A stretch of DNA of 64,000 nucleotides from Shinella lacus. Lineage in GTDB: Bacteria > Pseudomonadota > Alphaproteobacteria > Rhizobiales > Rhizobiaceae. Within the stretch, counting starts at the first letter, position 1, and each line of letters opens with the position of its first letter. The notes beneath the pieces are model-generated. The model saw only the letters and a program-made list of their open reading frames with translations, was not told the DNA's origin and made no database searches. Of this stretch, positions 58,535 to 64,000 are shown piece by piece. Location of the stretch: NCBI RefSeq assembly GCF_010994755.1, contig NZ_WHSB02000011.1:1-64000 (forward strand). The letters are read 5' to 3'. The position numbers were made by a program, and so were the translations under genes.

Positions 58535-58981
58535 TCACCACTCCAGCTCGACCTGGGGCCGGCCGTTCGAGGTTTTCTCGGTCGTGCGCCCCGTCTCGTC
58601 GACGGTGCAGTTCACCCGCTGGCGGAAGGCGGAGAAGCTGTCGAAGGTCACCACGTCCACCGGCTCGTCGAAATGCAGCGTCATGCGGTAGCGGCCGGGC
58701 TGGCTGGTCAGGGCCTGCACGCCGAGGATTTCGGCGTCGAAGGGCTGGCCGAGATAGTGCCCGCGCACGCGCGAGCCGAGCATCCACGGATTGAACGGCG
58801 GCCGGTTGCCGACGACGGCATGCAGCGTGTTCCAGTCGCGAAAACCGTATTGCGCGGCGATGAGTTCCAGTGCGCGGGAATGGGAAATCGCCTGGTCGTC
58901 TTCGGCGAAACGCGCACGCAGCCGCTTCGCCTGGTCTTTCAGGGCATCGAGGGATGGTAGGGGCGTCGATGTTGGACGCAT
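58535..58981 (-). CDS. Glyoxalase-superfamily protein with N-terminal helical segment
   Basis: 148 aa. The N-terminus PSLDALKDQAKRLRARFAED then ISHSRALELIAAQYGFRDWN, followed by TLHAVVGNRPP, is a short helical unit shared by a rhizobial family. The C-terminal part has VRGHYLGQPFDAEILGVQAL, RYRMTLHFDEPVDVVTFDSF and TVDETGRTTEKTSNGRPQVE, a glyoxalase-like beta pattern. ATG 58981 follows GGAGATC. It converges on the beta-barrel gene with a 4-base gap. Function unknown. Confidence 0.8.
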   Translation of the reverse strand: MRPTSTPLPSLDALKDQAKRLRARFAEDDQAISHSRALELIAAQYGFRDWNTLHAVVGNRPPFNPWMLGSRVRGHYLGQPFDAEILGVQALTSQPGRYRMTLHFDEPVDVVTFDSFSAFRQRVNCTVDETGRTTEKTSNGRPQVELEW

Positions 58982-59219
58982 GTCGGATCTCCAGTGTCTG
59001 CATGCGTCATTTCGGAGGGAGCCCGCATTGCCACCGGTTTGCATGCATGATGCTGGAAGACCGATCGTCATTCAGAGAGACTTCACCAAAGCTAACGCTC
59101 GCGGACGGCAGGGGCTCTCACCCTGCCCCGCACATAAGGCTTCGCGCGCCGCCTGTCAAATGGCGGGCTCTTGCATCGCCGGCTGAGGCATGGGAGCAAT
59201 CGCAGCGGGAGGAACCACC

Positions 59220-59855
59220 ATGACCCTCGTCACCCTGCTTGCCTTCGCCGCCGTCGCCTTCATCGGCATCGCCACACCTGGTCCCACCGTCCTGCTCGCG
59301 CTCACCAACGGTTCGCGCTACGGGATCAGCCGTGCACTGCCCGGCATGGTCGGCGCCGTGCTGTCAGATTTCGTGCTGATCGGCGCCGTCGCACTCGGCC
59401 TCGGCGCGCTTCTCGCCGCGTCCGAATTCTGGTTCACTGTCGTCAAATGGCTGGGTGCGGCCTATCTCGCCTTCCTCGGCATCCAGATGCTGCGCTCCAC
59501 CGGCACCCTCCGCCGTGCCCTCGACGACACACAGGCCGCCGGCCGCACGACAGCGCGGGCGATCTTCTCGAAGAGCCTGCTGGTCGCCGTCACCAATCCC
59601 AAGGGTTACCTGTTCTTCTCGGCCTTCCTGCCGCAGTTCATCGACCCGTCAGCCCCGCAGACGCAGCAATATGCCCTGCTCGCGCTGGTCTTCGCGGCCA
59701 TCGATTTCGTCGTGATGTTCGGTTATGCGGCGCTGGGCTCGCAAGCCGTGCGCCTGCTCAAGACATCCGGTGCCGCCTGGCTCGACCGCATCTGCGGCGG
59801 TGCGCTGCTGGCGCTTGCCGGCTCGCTCGCCTTCTATCGTCGCGCCGCGAGCTGA
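59220..59855 (+). CDS. LysE/RhtB-family amino acid exporter
   Basis: 211-aa inner-membrane exporter with about six helices. Family signatures are GIATPGPTVLLALTNGSRYG at the N-terminus, KWLGAAYLAFLGIQMLRS and FSKSLLVAVTNPKGYLFFSA then FLPQFIDP. Such proteins export amino acids or homoserine lactone-like compounds. ATG 59220 follows GGGAGGA; an in-frame ATG at 59190 lacks one. Its last base abuts the serine hydrolase gene on the other strand. Confidence 0.93.
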   Translation: MTLVTLLAFAAVAFIGIATPGPTVLLALTNGSRYGISRALPGMVGAVLSDFVLIGAVALGLGALLAASEFWFTVVKWLGAAYLAFLGIQMLRSTGTLRRALDDTQAAGRTTARAIFSKSLLVAVTNPKGYLFFSAFLPQFIDPSAPQTQQYALLALVFAAIDFVVMFGYAALGSQAVRLLKTSGAAWLDRICGGALLALAGSLAFYRRAAS

Positions 59856-60872
59856 TCAGCTCTCGGCGGTGCCGATGATCTTGGCCAGGAGATCATGCAG
59901 GTCGTCGCGGTAGCCGGAACGGGCGGACGGGTCGCCCTCGTCGGAGGTCATGGCAACCGTCAGGCCGAGGTCCGGCACGATGTAGAGCATCTGGCCGCCG
60001 AAGCCCCAGGCATAACGCACCGTCTTGCCGCCGATGACCCGCTCGAACCAGCCATAGCCATAGCCGTCGTTGGAAAAGCGCGAGTTCGTGCGCGACTGCC
60101 AGGATTGGCGGACCCAATCCTCCGGCACAAGCTGTGTGCCATCCGCGGTGCGCCCGCCATTGCGGTAGAGTTCGCCGAAGGCCAGCAGCGAGCGCGCGCT
60201 CATCGCCATCTGGTTGCCACCGAGATAAATACCCTGCGGATCACGATCCCAGGCGCCGATGCGGAACCCCTCAAGCGGACCGAGCCAGTCGCGGGCAAGC
60301 GCCAGCGTCGACTTGCCGCCGACCTTCGTCAGGATCGCCGAGAGAAGATGCGTCGAGCCGGTGGAATAGAGCATCGCCCCGCCCGGCTCATCGGCGAAGG
60401 GCATGGCGAGTGCGGCGCGCACCCAGTTGCGGCTCGCGACCCAGCGGCCGTAATTGCCGCCGGAGGTGCGCTCCAGCCCCGCCTGCATGGAGAGCAGGTT
60501 GCCGATGGTGATGCGGTCGAGCCGCGGATCGCGCTCCGCCGGCAGGTCGCTGGCGAGGATGGGCGCGATCGGCTGGTCGACGCCTTCGAGCAGGCCCTTG
60601 GAAATGGCAATGCCGACAAGCGCCGAGATGATCGACTTCGACGCCGATTTGATGTTCGCGCTCTCGGCCGGCGTATGGCCGCCATAACCGCGCTCGGCGA
60701 CGATCTTGCCGTCACGCGCGACGACGACCGCCTTCAGCTGTGACAGCGAGGCGGCCGCAGACAGCGTCTCGGCGATCGTCTGCACCGGCTGGGCGATAAC
60801 GGGTTCCTGCGCGCGGGCGCCGGCGAGCGGCAATGCCAAGGCAAGACCGATAATGAAAAGCTGCTTCCTCAT
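59856..60872 (-). CDS. Exported serine hydrolase (beta-lactamase/class C fold)
   Basis: 338 aa. The signal peptide MRKQLFIIGLALALPLAGAR then AQ sends it to the periplasm. The SxxK motif is S76-A-S-K79 (NIKSASKSIISALVG), the tyrosine motif is MLYSTGSTHLLSAIL and the C-terminal box is WGFGGQMLYIVPDLGLTVAM. The family includes 6-aminohexanoate-dimer hydrolase, esterases and D-aminopeptidases; substrate unknown. ATG 60872 was chosen for its clean signal peptide; ATG 60908 adds 12 residues. Confidence 0.88.
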   Translation of the reverse strand: MRKQLFIIGLALALPLAGARAQEPVIAQPVQTIAETLSAAASLSQLKAVVVARDGKIVAERGYGGHTPAESANIKSASKSIISALVGIAISKGLLEGVDQPIAPILASDLPAERDPRLDRITIGNLLSMQAGLERTSGGNYGRWVASRNWVRAALAMPFADEPGGAMLYSTGSTHLLSAILTKVGGKSTLALARDWLGPLEGFRIGAWDRDPQGIYLGGNQMAMSARSLLAFGELYRNGGRTADGTQLVPEDWVRQSWQSRTNSRFSNDGYGYGWFERVIGGKTVRYAWGFGGQMLYIVPDLGLTVAMTSDEGDPSARSGYRDDLHDLLAKIIGTAES

Positions 60873-60973
60873 GGGAAGGCAGATAGGCGACGGGCGGCGC
60901 GATTTCATGGCCGATGGCCGGGCTTCACGTAGTGTTGAAAACCCGTGTGCACCGGCCATGAACGGCTCGATCC

Positions 60974-61651
60974 TCAGAAGCGGTAGGTTACGCCGGCGCC
61001 GACCAGCCAGGGATTGAGCTTCACCTTGCCCGTCAGCGGGGTGCCATTGAGGTCGACCTTCCATTTCGGTTCGAGAAAGATCTTCTTCACGTCGAAGTTC
61101 ATGCCCCAATGATCGTCCAGCATGTAATCGAAACCGACCTGCAGGGCGGCGCCGACCTTGTTCTCGATATCGAGCTTGGAAAAATCGCCCGAGCCGGACT
61201 GGTTGTAGAAGAATGTATAGTTCACGCCCGCGCCGACATAGGGCTTGAAGGCGCCGAAATCGGTGAAATGGTATTGCAGCGTCAGCGTCGGCGGCAGCAG
61301 CCAGGCCTTGCCCACCCTGCCGAGCCCGGCGATCGAGCCGGCCGCATCGACATGCGCATAGGTCGTACCAAGAATGAGTTCTGCTGCGATGTTGTCTGTG
61401 AAAAAATAGGAGATATCGAGCTCCGGAATGACCGTATCCGAATAGGAGAGGTCGGAACCGGCAATCCCGTTCACGGCGCCCGAATCGTTCGTGATGATGC
61501 CGAGGCCGCGCACGCGGATCTGCCAGGGGCTGTGCGCCGCGAGGTCGATCGTCGCCTCCGGCGGCGCCATGCGCTCTTCGAGGTCCGCCGCAAAGGCCCC
61601 GTTGCCCACTAGCACCAGCCCGGCGGCAAGCCCCATCCATTTCCCAATCAT
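60974..61651 (-). CDS. ompW: OmpW-family outer membrane protein
   Basis: 225-aa eight-stranded barrel. The signal peptide (MIGKWMGLAAGLVLVGNGAF then AA) is followed by SPWQIRVRGLGIITNDSGAV, IPELDISYFFTDNIAAELIL then GTTYAHVDA, KAWLLPPTLTLQYHFTDFGA then FKPYVGAGVNYTFFY, and the terminal LNPWLVGAGVTYRF ending in Phe. OmpW channels carry small hydrophobic compounds and in E. coli are induced under low oxygen. ATG 61651 follows AGGAGAGA. An FNR/FixK-like box lies 60-73 bases upstream, with a -10-like CATAGT at the right spacing. Confidence 0.92.
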   Translation of the reverse strand: MIGKWMGLAAGLVLVGNGAFAADLEERMAPPEATIDLAAHSPWQIRVRGLGIITNDSGAVNGIAGSDLSYSDTVIPELDISYFFTDNIAAELILGTTYAHVDAAGSIAGLGRVGKAWLLPPTLTLQYHFTDFGAFKPYVGAGVNYTFFYNQSGSGDFSKLDIENKVGAALQVGFDYMLDDHWGMNFDVKKIFLEPKWKVDLNGTPLTGKVKLNPWLVGAGVTYRF

Positions 61652-61681
61652 ATCGTCTCTCCTGATCGTCTTTGCGGAGCG

Positions 61682-61724
61682 ACTATGGAGCCGGCGGAAG
61701 AGGCCCGCCCTTGAGATGGATCAA
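61682..61724 (-). promoter_or_regulatory. FNR/FixK-type box and -10 element upstream of ompW
   Basis: TTGAGATGGATCAA (61711-61724) matches the FNR/FixK consensus TTGAT-N4-ATCAA at 9 of 10 defined bases. On the minus strand CATAGT (61687-61682) lies where a -10 element would be if the box were centred at -41.5, the class II activation position, putting the start of transcription near 61676. Confidence 0.65.
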
Positions 61725-61733
61725 ACGGCGACG

Positions 61734-61760
61734 AGATCGGTGCGAAATTCGCACCGATCT
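61734..61760. promoter_or_regulatory. Perfect 27-bp palindrome between the GNAT gene and ompW
   Basis: Arms AGATCGGTGCGAA (61734-61746) and TTCGCACCGATCT (61748-61760) are perfectly complementary around one central base. It could be an operator or, as RNA, the terminator of the GNAT gene 50 bases upstream on the minus strand. No T-run follows and a one-base centre makes a poor RNA loop, so I favour a DNA dyad. Confidence 0.5.
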
Positions 61761-61809
61761 TGACAATTTCACAATTAAAACAATGACAAGCGTCAAATCC
61801 GGCCTGAAC

Positions 61810-62400
61810 TCAGGCCGCCTTGCGCATCTCCGTGCCGGCCAGGCGGCGGCCGCTCGCAACGAGCATGCCGGCAACGCCGTCGAGCCAGCCGTCCTTCAGC
61901 TCCAGCGCCAGGAAGCGCCGGCGCTCGAACGGGCCGGGCATGACGAGGTGCTGCGCCTTGTCGGCAAAGAAGCCGAAGCGCTCGTAGTATTCCGGATCGC
62001 CGACGAGCAGCACCGCGCCATGGCCGCGGCCACGCGCCTCGGTGATGGCAGCCCGCATCAGCGCGCCGCCGATGCCCTTGCCCTCATGCTCGCAATCGAC
62101 GGCGAGCGGGCCGAGCAGCAGCGCCGGCACGGCATTGCCGTCGGAATCGACGCCCGCCTCGACATTCCACAGGCGGACGGTGCCGATGACGTGGCCATCC
62201 GGGTCGCGGGCAACGAGTGCCAAGCCTTCCGCAGCCACGCGGCCGCGGCGGATCTTTTCCGAGGATTTACGGAAACGCCCCTCGCCCATGACGCGGTCAA
62301 GCAAACGCTCGCGCGCGACGACGTCGCCGGCATTTTCCCGGTCGATAGTGAAAGCGGCATGCGCGAAGAACGCGCGGACAGAATCAAGAACAGTGGCCAT
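61810..62400 (-). CDS. GNAT-family N-acetyltransferase
   Basis: 196 aa. The acetyl-CoA-binding motif A is visible as LLLGPLAVDCEHEGKGIGGA then LMRAAITEARGRGHGAVLLV, followed by the GDPEYYERFGF motif typical of the YhbS-like branch. Such enzymes acetylate small molecules or protein termini; substrate unknown. ATG 62400 follows GGGAGG. It lies downstream of odc2 on the same strand with a strong hairpin between them. Confidence 0.9.
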   Translation of the reverse strand: MATVLDSVRAFFAHAAFTIDRENAGDVVARERLLDRVMGEGRFRKSSEKIRRGRVAAEGLALVARDPDGHVIGTVRLWNVEAGVDSDGNAVPALLLGPLAVDCEHEGKGIGGALMRAAITEARGRGHGAVLLVGDPEYYERFGFFADKAQHLVMPGPFERRRFLALELKDGWLDGVAGMLVASGRRLAGTEMRKAA

Positions 62401-62459
62401 CGTTGGGCCTCCCGAACTCAAAACCGATTCAAACGGTATCTGGAAGGAATTGTGAATTT

Positions 62460-62486
62460 GGCGCTCCCGCTCGAAACGGGAGCGCC
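62460..62486 (-). terminator. Hairpin terminator downstream of odc2
   Basis: A perfect 10-bp GC-rich stem GGCGCTCCCG / CGGGAGCGCC (62460-62469, 62477-62486) with a 7-base loop lies 7 bases after the odc2 stop. The following minus-strand bases (AAATTC) give only a weak T-run. Confidence 0.65.
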
Positions 62487-62493
62487 GGTAGAT

Positions 62494-63627
62494 TTAGATG
62501 ACGTAGGCCTTGAGCGGCTCGAAGCCGTTGAAGGCGACGGCCGAATAGGTCGTCGTATAGGCGCCGGTGCCCTCGATCAGAACCTCGTCGCCGATCGAAA
62601 GGGTGATCGGCAGCGGATACATGTTCTTCTCGTACATCACGTCGGCCGAATCGCAGGTCGGGCCGGCGAGCACGCAGGGCTCCATCTCGTCCTGATCGCG
62701 CGCGGTGCGGATCGGGTAGCGGATCGCCTCGTCCATGGTTTCGGCGAGGCCGCCGAACTTGCCGATGTCGAGGAAGACCCAGCGGTGGTTGTCGTTGTCC
62801 GACTTCTTCGAGACGAGAACGACTTCCGCCTTGATCACACCCGCATTGCCGACCATGCCGCGGCCCGGCTCGATGATGGTTTCCGGGATCTGGTTGCCGA
62901 AGTGCTTCTTCAGCGCACCGAAGATCGCCTTGCCATAGGCTTCGGCAGACGGAACGTCGCGCAGGTACTTCGTCGGGAAGCCGCCGCCCATGTTGACCAT
63001 CTTGAGTTCGATGCCCTGCTTGGCAAGCTGCACGAAGACGCGCTTGGCATCGGCAAGAGCCGAATCCCAGGCATCGACCTTGGTCATCTGTGAGCCGACA
63101 TGGAACGACACGCCATAGGAGACGAGACCGTTCTGGTGGGCGTAGACGAGCACGTCGACGGCCATCTGCGGCACGCAGCCGAACTTGCGCGACAGCGGCC
63201 ATTCGGCACCTTCACCATCCGTGAGCACGCGGCAGAACACGCGCGCACCGGGAGCGGCACGGCCGATCTTCTCGACTTCCTCATGGCTGTCGACGGCGAA
63301 GAGCGAAACGCCGAGCGCATGCGCCTTGGCGACGTCGCGTTCCTTCTTGATCGTGTTGCCGAAGGAGATGCGGCTCGGGGTGGCACCGGCATCGAGCGCC
63401 ATTTCGATTTCGGCGACGGACGCGCAATCGAAGTTGGAGCCCATGGAGGCGAGCAGGCGCAGGACTTCCGGCGCCGGGTTTGCCTTGACGGCATAATAGA
63501 TCGAGCTGTCGGGCAGCGCGTGGCGGAAAGCCTTGAAATTGTCACGCACGACATCGAGGTCGACCACGAGGCACGGGCCGTCGGGACGTCGGGTGTTCAG
63601 GAAGTCGATAATACGTGCAGTTGCCAT
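62494..63627 (-). CDS. odc2: Ornithine/lysine decarboxylase (fold type III)
   Basis: 377-aa PLP enzyme decarboxylating ornithine to putrescine and, in rhizobial Odc2, lysine to cadaverine, feeding polyamine synthesis. The alanine-racemase-like barrel begins MATARIIDFLNTRRPDGPCL; the PLP lysine is Lys48 (YYAVKANPAPEVLRLL). Further signatures are DCASVAEIEMAL, VSFHVGSQ, NMGGGFPTKY, IIEPGRGMVGNAG and the second-active-site loop LAGPTCDSADVMYEKN with Cys325. ATG 63627 has GGGGAA 8 bases upstream; ATG 63642 is an alternative. A long structured leader precedes it. Confidence 0.95.
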   Translation of the reverse strand: MATARIIDFLNTRRPDGPCLVVDLDVVRDNFKAFRHALPDSSIYYAVKANPAPEVLRLLASMGSNFDCASVAEIEMALDAGATPSRISFGNTIKKERDVAKAHALGVSLFAVDSHEEVEKIGRAAPGARVFCRVLTDGEGAEWPLSRKFGCVPQMAVDVLVYAHQNGLVSYGVSFHVGSQMTKVDAWDSALADAKRVFVQLAKQGIELKMVNMGGGFPTKYLRDVPSAEAYGKAIFGALKKHFGNQIPETIIEPGRGMVGNAGVIKAEVVLVSKKSDNDNHRWVFLDIGKFGGLAETMDEAIRYPIRTARDQDEMEPCVLAGPTCDSADVMYEKNMYPLPITLSIGDEVLIEGTGAYTTTYSAVAFNGFEPLKAYVI

Positions 63628-63960
63628 TTCGGTATTCCCCATATCCAGGTTGCTCCGGGAAGCCCGGAGGACAAAGGGCAGAATGCAAGCACGCTTTGGA
63701 ACCAGCCGGTGGAGACCCCGGAACCAAACGTGCGCATCATGCGCGATCGGTGAACCGAAGCCCGCCTAGGCTTCAATTCGGCTTTGTCTGCCTTGGATTG
63801 GCGGGAAAACCCGACCGCACGTCCGGCAATGAAGGTGTGCCTCTTCAGTAACCCCGGCTGTTGGAAAGCCGGCAGACACCAGAAAGGCCCGCACCGTCGT
63901 TGCTTCAAGATGTCCTCGCTCTTCCGGTTGGCCGGAGAAACGACTGGAGGGGTTAATTCC
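63628..63960 (-). ncRNA. Long structured leader of odc2, probable speF RNA motif
   Basis: More than 330 bases upstream of odc2 contain no convincing gene but several stems on the minus strand: GAAGCC / GGGCTTC (63758-63775 region), GCGCA-TGA-TGCGC (63732-63744), and CCGGC / GCCGG (near 63855-63872). The alphaproteobacterial speF motif is a known long conserved leader of ornithine decarboxylase genes. Position, length and structure fit, but I could not match the conserved bases, and ends are approximate. Confidence 0.55.
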
Positions 63961-64000
63961 AGGTACCTTACCGAGTTCCTCACCAAATCGAGGGTCGGCG

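Noticed and set aside
60873-61640. The extended N-terminus of a 594-residue frame containing the serine hydrolase
   Set aside because: The extra part is a frame-shifted shadow of ompW; the hydrolase has its own signal peptide starting at 60872.
63628-63986. A 129-residue frame upstream of odc2
   Set aside because: No family resemblance, no ribosome-binding site seen, and it overlaps predicted RNA stems; a leader RNA explains the region better.

Overview
The window reads as chromosomal DNA of a Rhizobiaceae member (Agrobacterium/Rhizobium/Sinorhizobium/Shinella type). The evidence is high-GC coding DNA, frequent TTG and GTG starts, the rhizobial glycogen operon order glgP-glgB-glgC-glgA-pgm-glgX, a soxBDAG sarcosine oxidase operon, a three-gene pntAA-pntAB-pntB transhydrogenase, a type III PLP ornithine/lysine decarboxylase, and two intergenic repeats resembling known rhizobial palindromic elements. 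I see no tRNA, rRNA, CRISPR, prophage or insertion sequence. It is mostly core metabolism with small accessory genes between.

Layout. 1-3.1 kb: sugar-acid catabolism (dgoD, cut by the window edge; a FadR-type GntR regulator; a UxaA-family dehydratase reading divergently). 3.2-9.8 kb: a secreted tandem Tudor-like protein, a VOC protein behind a GntR regulator with two winged helices, ilvD, a GFA-type zinc protein divergent from a MarR regulator with two operator-like dyads, a DUF899 protein and a two-domain VOC protein. 9.9-12.2 kb: a chemoreceptor. 12.3-19.0 kb: a three-gene cluster of transglutaminase-DUF2126, circularly permuted ATP-grasp/alpha-E fusion, and transglutaminase. This is a predicted amide-bond-forming/peptide system without an assigned product and the most interesting block here. 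19.1-20.4 kb: a TadG-like VWA protein.

20.6-31.6 kb: the complete glycogen operon. GlgC, GlgA and GlgB build glycogen, GlgP and GlgX degrade it, and Pgm links glucose-1-P to glucose-6-P. 31.7-33.3 kb: MaoC-like and DUF2332 genes. 33.3-38.9 kb (minus): soxB, a YebY/DUF2511-like secreted protein, soxD, soxA, soxG, all overlapping or tightly spaced. 39.2-40.7 kb: rpsU, a TPR lipoprotein and a RIME-like repeat. 40.8-44.0 kb (minus): the transhydrogenase genes and a small aa3-oxidase subunit IV-like protein. 44.3-47.6 kb: a FeeM-like N-acyl amino acid synthase and a GGDEF-EAL protein.

48-54.5 kb: a PuuD-like glutamine amidotransferase, an MFS transporter divergent from an HxlR regulator, an Inh-like secreted protein, a 2-hydroxyacid dehydrogenase, LacI and MarR regulators and a creatininase-family protein. 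54.6-56.8 kb: a CobW-type metallochaperone GTPase coupled to a WD40 protein. 56.8-62.4 kb: a small repeat-rich secreted protein, a beta-barrel protein, a glyoxalase-superfamily protein, a LysE exporter, a serine hydrolase, an OmpW protein behind an FNR/FixK-like box, and a GNAT acetyltransferase. 62.5-64 kb: odc2 with a long leader consistent with the alphaproteobacterial speF RNA. Domain calls come from reading the translations; none was checked against a database.
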